Part shown: piece after piece, positions 25,666 to 34,411 of the stretch
How positions within the stretch are numbered: the first letter of the stretch is position 1
How the letters are laid out: every line of letters begins with the position of its first letter
From: CAYOSF01 sp964406605
GTDB taxonomy: Bacteria; Chloroflexota; Dehalococcoidia; DSTF01; RBG-16-68-14
Direction of reading: 5' to 3'
DNA length: 64,000 nt
Assembly (NCBI GenBank): GCA_964406605.1
Contig: CAYOSF010000004.1
Location: 124,001-188,000 of the forward strand
Notes under the pieces: generated by a model
Database searches by the model: none
What the model was told of the DNA's origin: nothing
What the model saw: the letters and a program-made list of their open reading frames with translations, nothing else
Program-made: the position numbers and the translations under genes

Positions 25666-27480
25666 ATGAACAAGCGAGGGCGGCCGCCGCATCCGGACAT
25701 CCTCACGCCGCGCGAGTGGGAGGTGCTGGGGCTCCTCCGCGAGGAGCTCTCGAACGAGGAGATCGCGGAGCGACTGGGGATCAGCGTGGATGGGGTGAAG
25801 TACCACGTGTCGGAGATCTTGAGCAAGCTGGGGGTGCGGAACCGGCGGGAGGCGGCGCGGTGGAGCCCCGAGGAAGTGCGGCCGTGGTGGGCGACGGCGG
25901 TCGCGCCGCTGTTGTTCCGGCGCAGGCTGGGGTTTGGGTGGCTCTCGCCGGTGCTGGCGGGGGTGCTGGCGATCGTGGTGGCGGCTGGCATCGGGCTGCT
26001 GGTGTGGGCGCTGGTGGTGACGCGGGGGGAGGGGGAGACCGCCACCCCGGCCGTGCTCGGTCTCCCGGCGGCCGACAAGCTGGCGTATGTGGGGATGGAC
26101 ACCAACGTCTGGCTCTACGAGGGGGAAGGCCCCGCCAGGCGGTTGACTGAGGACGGCAACTACATGCTGCCAAGATGGTCGCCGGACGGTCGGCGCCTGC
26201 TCTTCGCCCGCCACCGTAATGACATAACGCGGGCCTATGGCGACGTGACCGTCATGACTCCGTTCTTCTCGCTCTGGGTCGCTGATGTGGAGTCGGGAGC
26301 CGTTCGCATGCTCGAGGATGGCCCGGTCCGTCCACCCGAGCGACCCTGGTCACCGGACGGTGATACGATCGCTTACTTCGCTCCCGGCTACCAAACCGAC
26401 GCCATTTGGCTGACCGACGTACACGGGAACGCCCGCGAACTAGTGCCCGCCGACTTCGGCGCAAGTGATGTCGCCTGGTCGCCGGACGGGGCTCGGTTGG
26501 CGGTGACTCGCGACCTGTCACCTGACTACCCGGAAGACTGGGGCGAGCCTGGCGCGCACGCTGACGTACCGGATGAGAACGGAGTCTACCTCGTTGACGC
26601 CGCGGGCGGCGAGCCGGAGCCCCTCGTCCTGGTGGATGCGATAGAGGACGCATGGGACGATGCGCTGGGCATTTCGCCGTCCCAGGGCTCTCCCGACGCC
26701 ACCGGCGTCACGGGTGTGCGCAATATCCAGTGGTCGCCGGACGGGCGGTATCTCGCCCTCCAGCCGACGACGCTCTCCGCATCGCTGATGGCGGACGGCG
26801 TCGGTCTCCTCACCGCCTCTGTTGACGGCGGGTCGCTCGCCTATCACGGCACCATGTTGCGTTCCCGGGCGCTGCTGGACTGGTTCCCCACAGCGTCACG
26901 GTTCGCGTTCACTGTTGGCGGCGGCAGGGACCTCTCGCTGGGCAAGCGGATAGCGGTTGCCGACGCGGGCGTGGAGGGGGCGCAGACCATCGCGGAAGAC
27001 CCGGAGCGCGTACCAACCCCAGCAGGTGTGGCGGTTTCCAACACCGACTGGTCGATCCGCTCCGACGCCTGGCCGACCGTGTCCCCGGACGGACGGCGCA
27101 TCGCCTTCCAAGCATCTGAAGCCACGTGGGAGATCAGCCTCAGGCTCGACGTGGGGAAACTGGAGGGACCCCGCGAGGGGATCTGGGTCGCGGACGCGGA
27201 CGGGAGCAACGTCCGGCAGCTCACCTCCGACCCCGACTACCTGGACTGCTACCCGCGCTGGTCGGCCGACGGACAGTCGATCCTGTTCGTGCGGACGGAC
27301 GGAGAGGAGTACGTGCATGACGGCACTCCAGACCGGGACGCCCACGCGGAGCTCTGGTTGATCCGTGCCGATGGGAACGAGGCGAAGCCCCTGACGACAA
27401 ACGTGCTGCGAAGCCCCAGCTACTACGGTCTTTTCTTCTGGGAGCAAACGTTCGACTGGTACCGGGCGGCGGCGCGATAG
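25666..27480 (+). CDS. LuxR-type HTH / transmembrane / PD40 propeller fusion
   Basis: 604 residues from ATG 25666. Residues 1-65 are a GerE/LuxR HTH (LTPREWEVLGLLREELSNEEIAERLGISVDGVKYHVSEILSKLGV). A transmembrane helix at about 100-125 (LSPVLAGVLAIVVAAGIGLLVWALVV) separates it from an outer TolB-like propeller with repeats such as LPRWSPDGRRLLFARH, DVAWSPDGARLAVT and YPRWSADGQSILFVRTDG. The layout is that of a one-piece membrane regulator: outer sensor, inner DNA-binding domain, without receiver or kinase. Signal and target genes unknown. Confidence 0.85.
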   Translation: MNKRGRPPHPDILTPREWEVLGLLREELSNEEIAERLGISVDGVKYHVSEILSKLGVRNRREAARWSPEEVRPWWATAVAPLLFRRRLGFGWLSPVLAGVLAIVVAAGIGLLVWALVVTRGEGETATPAVLGLPAADKLAYVGMDTNVWLYEGEGPARRLTEDGNYMLPRWSPDGRRLLFARHRNDITRAYGDVTVMTPFFSLWVADVESGAVRMLEDGPVRPPERPWSPDGDTIAYFAPGYQTDAIWLTDVHGNARELVPADFGASDVAWSPDGARLAVTRDLSPDYPEDWGEPGAHADVPDENGVYLVDAAGGEPEPLVLVDAIEDAWDDALGISPSQGSPDATGVTGVRNIQWSPDGRYLALQPTTLSASLMADGVGLLTASVDGGSLAYHGTMLRSRALLDWFPTASRFAFTVGGGRDLSLGKRIAVADAGVEGAQTIAEDPERVPTPAGVAVSNTDWSIRSDAWPTVSPDGRRIAFQASEATWEISLRLDVGKLEGPREGIWVADADGSNVRQLTSDPDYLDCYPRWSADGQSILFVRTDGEEYVHDGTPDRDAHAELWLIRADGNEAKPLTTNVLRSPSYYGLFFWEQTFDWYRAAAR

Positions 27481-27524
27481 GCGCTCGCGATACCGGACCG
27501 GAGCCCGGCCGCGGCGGGCGGTGA

Positions 27525-27530
27525 TATACT
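27525..27530 (+). promoter_or_regulatory. -10 box of polA (leaderless)
   Basis: TATACT six bases before ATG 27537, so transcription would begin at the start codon. Confidence 0.65.
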
Positions 27531-27536
27531 CGCAGC

Positions 27537-30356
27537 ATGACCGCGAAGAAGCGTTCGGCGCGCTCGGGCGAGGCGAAGCCCAAGCTGGTGATCCTGGACG
27601 GCCACGGCATCATCCATCGCGCCTACCACGCGTTCAAGGAGCCGCTCACCGTACGCAAGACGGGCGAGGTGGTAACGGCGGTCTACGGCTTCGCCAGCAC
27701 GCTGCTCACCGTGCTCGATGAGCTGGATCCCTCCCACATCGCGGTCGCGCTCGACCCGCCGGGGCCGACGTTTCGCCATGAGAAGGACGAGACGTACAAG
27801 GCGCAGCGGGAGGAGGCGCCGGAGGACCTGGTCGCGCAGTTCGACCGGGTGCGGGAGCTGATCGAGGCGTTCAACATCCCCATCTATATGGTCGAGGGGT
27901 TCGAGGCGGACGACGTGCTGGGCACGCTGGCCAAGCAGGCCGAAGAGGCGGATGCCGAGACCTACCTGGTCACGCTCGACAGCGACATCGTGCAGCTCAT
28001 CAGGGACGGGGTGAAGGTGTTCATGATGCGCCCCTACCAGCGGGACAAGGTGATCTACGACACCGAAAGCGCCCGGGAGCGCTACAAGATCTTGCCCCAC
28101 CAGATGCCCGACCTGAAGGGCCTCAAGGGCGACGTCTCCGACAACATCCCCGGCGTTCGCGGCATCGGCGACAAGACGGCGGTGAAGCTGCTGGAGCAGT
28201 TCGGGAGCATCGAGAACCTCTACGAGCATCTGGAAGAAGTGACGCCGCCGAAGCTGCGGGAGAACCTGCGGGAGCACGAGGACGACGCCCGCCACAGCAA
28301 GGAGATGGCGACCATCGAGACCGACGTGCCGATCACGCTCGACCTCGACGCGTGCCGGGCGAAGGACTACGACCGGGACAAGGTGCTCGACCTGTTCAAG
28401 GAGCTGGAGTTCCGCAGCCTGGCGGGCCACTTGCCCGGCGCTCCGGCCGTCGAGAGCGTTGTCGAGGCCGAGGCGGCAGCCGTCGAGAGCAAGGGATACC
28501 TCACCATCTACGACGAAGAGGCACTAGACGACCTTGCGAAGCGGCTGGCGTCGGCGAAGTCGTTCGCGTTCGACACCGAGACGACGGACGTGGCAGCGCT
28601 GCGGTCGGCGCTCGTCGGGATCTCCGTGTCCTGGGCGGAGGGCCAGGCGGCCTACGTGCCGGTCGGCCACCAGCGCGGCCTGGGCGAGCGCGAGCAGCTC
28701 CCGCTGAAGACCGTGCTAGGGAAGCTGGCGCCTGTGCTGGAGGACGAGACCGTCGAGAAGGCGGCGCACAACGCCAAGTTCGATATGGAGGTGCTGGCCG
28801 GGTGTGACGTCGAGGTGCGGGGCGTGACGTTCGATACCATGATCGCCGCCTACCTGCTGGGTGAGGGGGGCGGTGAGTGGAACCGGGCCAGCGGGGGGTC
28901 GCTCGGCCTCAAGTGGCTCGCGGGGAAGCTGCTGGGCGTGGAGATGACCCCGATCACCGACCTCATCGGCCGCGGCGCAAAGCAGATATCAATGGCCGAC
29001 GTGAACGTTGAGCGGGCCGCGCCCTACGCCTGCGCCGACGCGGACATGACCGGCCGCCTGCGTCCCATCCTGGAAGCCGAGCTGAAGGAGCACGGGCTCT
29101 GGAAGCTCTTCTCGGAGATCGAGATGCCGCTGGTCCCGGTGCTGACGCGGATGGAGCAGGCCGGCGTCGCCATCGACACCGACGCGCTGCGGAAGATGTC
29201 GCAAGGACTGGGTGAGCAGATCGGCCAGCTCGAGCGGGAGGCATACGACTCGGTCGGGCACGAGTTCAACCTCGGCTCGCCGCAGCAGCTTTCGGGCGTT
29301 CTCTTCGAGGAGCTGGGGCTGCCCAAGACGCGCAGGACCAAACTCGGCTACACGACGGACGCGACCGCGCTGGAGGGACTGCGCGGCGCCCACGATGTCA
29401 TCGACCTGCTGCTCGAATGGCGCCAGCTCACCAAGCTGAAGTCGACCTACATCGACACGCTGCCGGCGCTGGTGCATCCCAAGACGGGCCGCGTCCACTC
29501 GAACTTCAACCAGACGGTGGCCGCCACCGGCCGGCTGTCGTCGCAGGACCCGAACCTGCAGAACATCCCGGTGCGGACCGACCTGGGGAACTCGATCCGG
29601 CGCTGCTTCGTGGCGCGGGACTTCGGGCCGGACCCGGTGCTGCTGGCGGCGGATTACTCGCAGATCGAGCTGCGGATCATGGCCCACCTCTCGAAGGACC
29701 CGGCGCTGATCGAGGCGTTCCTCAACGACGAGGACATCCACGCCGCCACCTCGTCGCAAGTCTTCGGCGTGCCCATCGAGGAGGTGACCGCGGAGCAGCG
29801 GCGGCGGGCGAAGGTGTTCAACTTCGGCGTGCTCTACGGGCTGAGCGAGTTCGGCCTCTCCACGCGGGAGGGCATCTCACGCGAGGAGGCGGCCGAGTTC
29901 ATCGAGACGTACTTCGCCCGGTATCCGAAGGTGGGGGAGTGGCGGGAGAGCGTCGTCGAGAGCTGCCGCAAGGACGGCTACGCGGAGACGCTGGCCGGGC
30001 GGCGGCGGCTGATCCCGGAGATCCGCTCGTCGAACGGCCAGGTGCGCGCGGCCGCCGAACGCGTGGCGATCAACATGCCGGTGCAGGGCACGGCCTCCGA
30101 CATTATCAAGATCGCGATGAACCGCATCGACGCGGAGCTGCGCGAGCGCGGCCTGTCGACGAAGATGATCCTCCAGGTGCACGACGAGCTGATCTTCGAG
30201 GGGCCGGCCAAGGAGCGAGACGAGATCCAGGAGATGGTGCTGCGCATCATGCCGCAGTCGCTGGAGCTGGCGGTGCCGCTCAAGGTGGACGTGAAGGTGG
30301 GTACGAATTGGGGCGAGCTGGAGGAGGTCCCGGCGGCAGCGAGCGGGGGCGGGTGA
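27537..30356 (+). CDS. polA: DNA polymerase I
   Basis: 939 residues, full length. The 5'-3' nuclease domain (about 14-300) shows LVILDGHGIIHRAYHAF, the VEGFEADDVLGTLA and LVTLDSDIVQL metal sites and the GVRGIGDKTAVKLL helix-hairpin-helix. The 3'-5' proofreading domain (about 335-520) keeps FAFDTETTD and HNAKFDMEVL, so it appears active. The polymerase domain has motif A LAADYSQIELRIMAHLS, motif B RRRAKVFNFGVLYG and motif C QVHDELIFE. Fills gaps in repair and lagging-strand synthesis. The last ~25 codons are duplicated downstream (30454-30525). Confidence 0.97.
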   Translation: MTAKKRSARSGEAKPKLVILDGHGIIHRAYHAFKEPLTVRKTGEVVTAVYGFASTLLTVLDELDPSHIAVALDPPGPTFRHEKDETYKAQREEAPEDLVAQFDRVRELIEAFNIPIYMVEGFEADDVLGTLAKQAEEADAETYLVTLDSDIVQLIRDGVKVFMMRPYQRDKVIYDTESARERYKILPHQMPDLKGLKGDVSDNIPGVRGIGDKTAVKLLEQFGSIENLYEHLEEVTPPKLRENLREHEDDARHSKEMATIETDVPITLDLDACRAKDYDRDKVLDLFKELEFRSLAGHLPGAPAVESVVEAEAAAVESKGYLTIYDEEALDDLAKRLASAKSFAFDTETTDVAALRSALVGISVSWAEGQAAYVPVGHQRGLGEREQLPLKTVLGKLAPVLEDETVEKAAHNAKFDMEVLAGCDVEVRGVTFDTMIAAYLLGEGGGEWNRASGGSLGLKWLAGKLLGVEMTPITDLIGRGAKQISMADVNVERAAPYACADADMTGRLRPILEAELKEHGLWKLFSEIEMPLVPVLTRMEQAGVAIDTDALRKMSQGLGEQIGQLEREAYDSVGHEFNLGSPQQLSGVLFEELGLPKTRRTKLGYTTDATALEGLRGAHDVIDLLLEWRQLTKLKSTYIDTLPALVHPKTGRVHSNFNQTVAATGRLSSQDPNLQNIPVRTDLGNSIRRCFVARDFGPDPVLLAADYSQIELRIMAHLSKDPALIEAFLNDEDIHAATSSQVFGVPIEEVTAEQRRRAKVFNFGVLYGLSEFGLSTREGISREEAAEFIETYFARYPKVGEWRESVVESCRKDGYAETLAGRRRLIPEIRSSNGQVRAAAERVAINMPVQGTASDIIKIAMNRIDAELRERGLSTKMILQVHDELIFEGPAKERDEIQEMVLRIMPQSLELAVPLKVDVKVGTNWGELEEVPAAASGGG

Positions 30357-30365
30357 GGGGCTGGT

Positions 30366-30452
30366 CTTCCCTCACCCCCGGCCCGTCCGCGGCCCGCGAC
30401 GACGCCTTCCAATCGCCCCTCTCCCAAAGGGAGAGGGGAAGGTGGCGAAGGC
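30366..30452 (+). repeat. GC-rich dispersed repeat after polA
   Basis: CCCTCACCCCCGGC ... CGCCCCTCTCCC, AAAGGGAGAGGGGAAGGTGG: a short hairpin (CCCTCTCCC/GGGAGAGGG) preceded by a C-rich lead. The same element, with different middle, is at about 31578-31652 and 31910-31985 and by its ends in the partly hidden copy at 31754. Confidence 0.75.
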
Positions 30453-30453
30453 C

Positions 30454-30525
30454 ATGGACGTCAAGGTGGCGACGAATTGGGGCGAGCTGGAGGAGGTGCC
30501 GGCGGCAGCGAGCGGGGGCGGGTGA
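30454..30525 (+). pseudogene. Duplicated C-terminal end of polA
   Basis: ATG followed by codons reading DVKVATNWGELEEVPAAASGGG and TGA, the same as the polA C terminus (VDVKVGTNWGELEEVPAAASGGG) with few base changes. Sequence after the stop (GAGGGG...CCCTCACCCCCGGC) also matches that following polA, so the duplication covers about 90 bp and brackets the repeat at 30366-30452. Not expected to be functional. Confidence 0.7.
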
Positions 30526-30594
30526 GGGGACTGTTCTGCCCTCACCCCCGGCTCCTTTCATGAGAAGGCCAGTGGGGGTTGACGCCCAGTGCAT

Positions 30595-30614
30595 GGGCGC
30601 ATCGCGATGCGCCC
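30595..30614. repeat. Perfect 20-bp palindrome
   Basis: GGGCGCATCGCGATGCGCCC is fully self-complementary, followed by CTACGCGCAGCG. Lies 32 bp before the GNAT gene. Looks like a REP-type dispersed palindrome rather than an operator. Confidence 0.5.
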
Positions 30615-30645
30615 CTACGCGCAGCGCTTGTGAGGAGACGAGAGC

Positions 30646-31167
30646 ATGCTCCGCGCCTGTGACCCCGGCGACTTCGAGGACATCCACGCCATCATCAACG
30701 ACGCCGCGCACGTGTACGAGGGCGTGATCCCCGCGGATCGTTGGAAGGAGCCCTACATGGGCCGCGACGAGCTGCGGGAGGAGATCGACGAGGGCGTTGT
30801 CTTCTCGGGCTATGAGGAGGGAGGCGAGTTGGTGGGCGTGATGGGGCTGCAGGACGTGGGCGACGTCACGCTGATCAGGCACGCCTACGTCCGTACGGCG
30901 AGCCGCAACCAGGGCATCGGCGCCAAGCTTCTGACGCACCTGATGGAGCAGACCGAGCAGCCGCTGCTCGTCGGCACGTGGGCGGACGCCGTGTGGGCCG
31001 TCCGCTTCTACGAGCGGCACGGCTTTCGGCTCGTCACTCCGGAGGAGAAGGACCGGCTGCTCAAGAAGTACTGGTCGATACCGGAGCGGCAGGTCGAGAC
31101 GTCGGTGGTGCTGGCGGACGAAGCGTGGTTCCGCGGCGGACAGCCGGAGGCTGTGGCAGAGCAATGA
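30646..31167 (+). CDS. GNAT family N-acetyltransferase
   Basis: 173 residues. GNAT fold with the acetyl-CoA loop TASRNQGIGAKLLTHLMEQ (R/Q-x-x-G-x-G/A region), preceded by strands LVGVMGLQDVGDVTLIRHAYV and followed by WAVRFYERHGFRLVTPEEKDRLLKKYW, the common C-terminal half. It acetylates a small molecule or protein amine; substrate not predictable. ATG 30646 follows GAGACGAGAG. Stand-alone, ends shortly before a small membrane protein gene. Confidence 0.88.
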   Translation: MLRACDPGDFEDIHAIINDAAHVYEGVIPADRWKEPYMGRDELREEIDEGVVFSGYEEGGELVGVMGLQDVGDVTLIRHAYVRTASRNQGIGAKLLTHLMEQTEQPLLVGTWADAVWAVRFYERHGFRLVTPEEKDRLLKKYWSIPERQVETSVVLADEAWFRGGQPEAVAEQ

Positions 31168-31227
31168 CCGAGCACCGCCCGGTCAGACCGCCTGCCGCTT
31201 CGGCAGCTGACTGCCGATGCTTCGGGG

Positions 31228-31479
31228 ATGGAGGTCGTCGTAAGCGTCGTTGCTCTGGTGCTCTCTTTGCTCGCCATGTTCGCGGGCGCTGCAATGGGCG
31301 TGCGTTTGGCAACGCGGATCAGGGTGACGGAATCGTCTATGCAGGGCCTTGGGCGGCTCGGGGCAGTCGCGCTGACCTGGAACCTGAGGCTGTTCATCGT
31401 TGTGGTAACGGTGATGGTGGTGATGACAGTGGCGTTCCCCGTTGTCTTCCTGGTGGTTGCCGTCCTCCAAGCAGCATAG
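31228..31479 (+). CDS. Small membrane protein
   Basis: 83 residues with two hydrophobic helices (about 3-27 and 47-80) joined by a short polar loop (RIRVTESSMQGLGR). GC-rich third positions support coding. No family recognised; it lies between the GNAT gene and the repeated fpg leader region. Confidence 0.5.
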   Translation: MEVVVSVVALVLSLLAMFAGAAMGVRLATRIRVTESSMQGLGRLGAVALTWNLRLFIVVVTVMVVMTVAFPVVFLVVAVLQAA

Positions 31480-31533
31480 GCCGTCTTCTGGCCCGACTGG
31501 TGTTGCCCGGTCCGGCGTTTCAGTCTCACCGTG

Positions 31534-32032
31534 CCTGAGGTAGAGACGCTGGCGCGAGAGCTGCGGGCGTTTCGGCCCTCACCCCCGCCTTGTGCGTGGC
31601 TCATGGTCACGACTGCCGCTCGCCCCTCTCCCAGAGGGAGAGGGGAAGGTGGTTGGGGAAGCCCAGCGACCGGTGACAAGATCCTAGGGACGAACGTGGA
31701 TGCCTGAGCTTCCTGAGGTAGAGACGCTGGCGCGGGACCTGCGGGCGTTTCGGCCCTCACCCCCGCCTTGTGCGTGGCTCATGGTCACGACTGNNNNNNN
31801 NNNNNNNNNNNNNNNNNNNNNNNNNNNNNNNNNNNNNNNNNNNNNNNNNNNNNNNNNNNNNNNNNNNNNNNNNNNNNNNNNNNNNNNNNNNNNCTGCGGG
31901 CGTTTCGGCCCTCACCCCCGCCTTGTGCGTGGCTCATGGTCACGACTGCCGCTCGCCCCTCTCCCAGAGGGAGAGGGGAAGGTGGTTGGGGAAGCCCAGC
32001 GACCGGTGACAAGATCCTAGGGACGAACGTGG
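31534..32032 (+). repeat. Tandem array of the fpg 5' end plus dispersed repeat, with assembly gap
   Basis: Three visible copies of CCTGAGGTAGAGACGCTGGC (31534, 31712, 32045). The unit is 178 bp: the fpg start and ~14 codons, then the C-rich hairpin repeat, then a constant segment ending CTAGGGACGAACGTGG before the next ATG. The first copy is diverged and lacks three codons. A run of 100 N (31794-31893) lies inside the second unit; sequence after it resumes with another unit, so the true copy number is unknown. Short ORFs reading MPELPEVETLARDLRAF... here are abortive fpg starts. Confidence 0.8.
31794..31893. other. Assembly gap (100 N)
   Basis: Exactly 100 undetermined bases placed inside the fpg-leader array. 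From the 178-bp period, a single missing unit would need about 124 bases here, so the N length is a placeholder. Confidence 0.95.
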
Positions 32033-32980
32033 ATGCCTGAGCTTCCTGAGGTAGAGACGCTGGCGCGGGACCTGCGGGCGGGCGTCGTTGGCCGTACTCT
32101 GGTCGATGCCTGGGTCGCGCCGGACGCGCCGAGGCTGGTGCAGGAGATGCCGGTCGATGCGTTCACGGCCGGACTGCGAGATCGGGGGATCGAGGACGTG
32201 GGCCGGCGGGGGAAGCTGCTGCTGGTGCGGCTTGGCCCTTCGGCGGGCTCAGTACGCGGCCCTTCGGCAGGCTCCCTCGACAAGCCCGGGACGCAGTCAG
32301 GGCGGGGTCGGGGGCTGTGGTGGCTGGTGCACCGGCGCATGTCGGGCAACCTCATCCGCCGCCCCGTCGATGCGCCGGACGAACCGTACATCCGCGCGCG
32401 CTTCCGCCTCGACGACGACACCGAGCTGCGCTTCCTCGACCTGCGCAAGTTCGGCGCGATGTGGCTCACCGACGACCCGGAGCCGCTGCTGGCCGGCCTG
32501 GGCCCGGAGCCGCTCGACGGCGCGTTCACCGCGGAGGTGCTCGCGGCGATCCTGGGCAGGCGGTCGGCGCCGGTGAAGGCGGTGCTGATGGATCAGCGGG
32601 CCATCGCCGGGTTGGGCAACCTCTACGCGGACGAGGCGCTCCACTACGCAGGCGTCCACCCGCTGCGTCCGGCGAAGAGCCTCTCGAAGAAACAGGTAGC
32701 CGCGCTGCGCGACGGCATCGTGCGGGCGCTGGAGCAGGGGCTGGCGAACCTGGGCAGCAGCGTCGGCGCGGCAGGGGGCGAGGCGGTGAGCCTGCGCGAC
32801 CACGTCAACCTGAGCGGGGAGCCGGGCTCCAACCAGGAGTACCTCGTCGCCTACGGACGCGAGGGCGAGCCGTGCCGGACCTGCGGCGCGCCGATCGAGC
32901 GGCTGAAGCTATCGAACCGGAGCGCGCATTTCTGCCCGCAGTGCCAGCCGCTGGTCCGGAAGAGGCGGAAGCGCGGGTGA
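32033..32980 (+). CDS. mutM: Formamidopyrimidine-DNA glycosylase (Fpg/MutM) with repeat-derived insertion
   Basis: 315 residues, longer than the usual 270-290. Removes oxidised purines such as 8-oxoguanine and cuts the strand. N terminus MPELPEVETLARDL gives catalytic Pro1 and Glu2; Lys in VGRRGKLLLVRL; H2TH region GNLYADEALHYAGVHPLRPAKSLS; C-terminal zinc finger CRTCGAPIERLKLSNRSAHFCPQC. Between LLVRL and GLWWLVHRRMSGNL sits an extra stretch of about 25 residues (GPSAGSVRGPSAGSLDKP...) encoded by two tandem copies of a dispersed repeat; reading frame is kept. The insertion is at a surface loop by position, so activity may persist. Confidence 0.93.
   Translation: MPELPEVETLARDLRAGVVGRTLVDAWVAPDAPRLVQEMPVDAFTAGLRDRGIEDVGRRGKLLLVRLGPSAGSVRGPSAGSLDKPGTQSGRGRGLWWLVHRRMSGNLIRRPVDAPDEPYIRARFRLDDDTELRFLDLRKFGAMWLTDDPEPLLAGLGPEPLDGAFTAEVLAAILGRRSAPVKAVLMDQRAIAGLGNLYADEALHYAGVHPLRPAKSLSKKQVAALRDGIVRALEQGLANLGSSVGAAGGEAVSLRDHVNLSGEPGSNQEYLVAYGREGEPCRTCGAPIERLKLSNRSAHFCPQCQPLVRKRRKRG
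32233..32274 (+). repeat. Dispersed CCTGAGC..CGAAGGG repeat inside fpg
   Basis: Two copies (reverse orientation) of the motif whose other strand reads CTGAGCCCGCCGAAGGGCC, adding Gly-Pro-Ser-Ala-Gly-Ser twice to the protein. The same family is seen at about 33005-33030 and at four places in the 53-55 kb island. Confidence 0.65.
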
Positions 32981-33000
32981 GGGCGGGTGGGGTAAGCCCG

Positions 33001-33108
33001 CTTGTCACCCTGAGCGTCAGCGAAGGGTCTCTGGGCTCGTCTAGCGGGGGCCAGATGCTTCCCACCACAGGCGGGCAGGCAGCTTCGCTCAGCATGACGA
33101 GAGGGCCT
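33001..33108 (+). repeat. Dispersed repeat (CCCTGAGC...GCTCAGCATGA)
   Basis: Begins TCACCCTGAGCGTCAGCGAA and ends CTTCGCTCAGCATGACGA; a terminal fragment with the same end (CAGCTTCGCTCAGCATGA) is at 34028-34045. It occupies the space between fpg and the next membrane protein gene; nothing else is seen in that space. Confidence 0.6.
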
Positions 33109-33248
33109 GCGCGCCAATTGGGTTGACTACTGCGCGCGCGGCGGTCCAGAATGAGGCGAAATGGCTGGATGTGTGGATGGCGGACGGCGATGCGTCGGGG
33201 GGTGCCTGAGCTTCCCCCGGTATCTTGTGCTCACTGTAGGCCTGAGGT

Positions 33249-33692
33249 GTGAGTAGCGCGGTCATGCAGGGCAATCGGCAGGCCGTGCTCGTAATCACGC
33301 TGGCCGCTGTCGTCTCCATCGGTCTCGCTGCGCTCGTTGGCGCAGGCATGGAGGTGAGGGGACTGTTCCTCACGGTGGTTCTCCCTCCCGCGGCGGGTGG
33401 CATCTTGGCCGGGGCCGCGAGAATCAGGTTCCGGCGCGCGCCGGAGTTTGTTGGCGCGCTCGTGATCCTTGCCTATGCAGTCTACGTGCTGGGCGGCGGT
33501 GTCTGGGCGGTGAGATGCGTGGATTGCGATGCGGACCACGAGACAACGAGAGCGATGGTGTACATGGCACTCTTCGTCGCGTTCGGAGTTGCCGCTGGAG
33601 TAGCTCTGCTCGGCATCTGGGCGGGAGCGCGCTTGAGCTGGTACTTCTCCGCTCCCATACAGGCCGACGTGCCCGACAAGGAGCGGCAATAG
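33249..33692 (+). CDS. Hypothetical membrane protein, four helices
   Basis: 147 residues from GTG 33249 (ATG 33264 is an alternative). Four hydrophobic helices: about 12-33, 38-57, 65-87 and 105-128, with a short loop CVDCDADHE between the third and fourth that could be extracytoplasmic. No recognisable family. It is flanked by dispersed repeats on both sides. Confidence 0.6.
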   Translation: MSSAVMQGNRQAVLVITLAAVVSIGLAALVGAGMEVRGLFLTVVLPPAAGGILAGAARIRFRRAPEFVGALVILAYAVYVLGGGVWAVRCVDCDADHETTRAMVYMALFVAFGVAAGVALLGIWAGARLSWYFSAPIQADVPDKERQ

Positions 33693-33903
33693 GGCGAAGG
33701 TGGATGGGACGAGGAAAGCGAAGACCCGCACAAGGCTCCGTGAGGTGTTTCCTCGTCGAAGGTGGATGCGCCCTTCCCGCGCCCACCTCTGATTGGGTCG
33801 AGGCGCTGTCCGGGCCCACCTTCCCCTAGGGGTGGACGTGCCTTCCCACTGGAGGCAGGACTCCGACCGTAGTAGAACGTAGCGACGCATGTTGACGGAG
33901 GGC

Positions 33904-33935
33904 AGGTGGCGACCTGAAGGTCGCCGCTACGGGGC
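33904..33935 (+). repeat. Palindromic dispersed repeat, copy 2
   Basis: CAGGTGGCGACCT, GA, AGGTCGCCGCTACGGGG; same arms as the copy at 2227-2287 but with almost no loop. The surrounding gene-free stretch 33693-34180 shows no coding sequence I can support. Confidence 0.6.
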
Positions 33936-34180
33936 TCTGCATCGACCGTGATTGCGCGGTCACGTTGCCAACGGCCACAAGCCTGTCCCGCGTGAGGGGA
34001 AGGCTCTTGCCGGTGGAGGTGGACGGGCAGCTTCGCTCAGCATGATGGGAACGCCTCCACTCCAACTGGTCTGACCGCTTCACGCCTCGGCCTCTCTCGT
34101 GCTGGTGTGTGACCTAGCTCATAGTTACCATAAGTCTTTGGGGTGCAAACTAGGATCAAATATGAAACAAGGAGACTATC

Positions 34181-34312
34181 ATGGTCCCGCCAGAGTACGT
34201 AGAAGCTCCGATACTGGAATGGGCGCTGGCAATGTACGAGCGTCAGCGCGGAGGGAGAACACCGGCCAGCGCGAAGAGACGCACGCGTTCCGGGAAGGGC
34301 GCCTCGCGCTAG
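34181..34312 (+). CDS. Possible small protein (43 aa)
   Basis: MVPPEYVEAPILEWALAMYE followed by a basic tail (RQRGGRTPASAKRRTRSGKGASR). A good ribosome site (AAGGAG) lies 7 nt before the ATG and an AT-rich stretch with TAGGAT precedes it (34151-34156). Too short for confident calling; an amphipathic helix plus basic tail would fit a nucleic-acid or membrane-associated peptide. Confidence 0.4.
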   Translation: MVPPEYVEAPILEWALAMYERQRGGRTPASAKRRTRSGKGASR

Positions 34313-34411
34313 AGGACGCGAGGTGCACAACGGCAGGACCGGCTTCCAAAGGCCGGCCGTGCCGGCTTTCGGTTCGGGCACGCCGTCAGTCGGCCAAGAG
34401 AGCGGCGGGGT

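Noticed and set aside
31700..32020. Frames reading through the N run
   Set aside because: They are fpg starts joined to repeat sequence and unknown bases, not genes.
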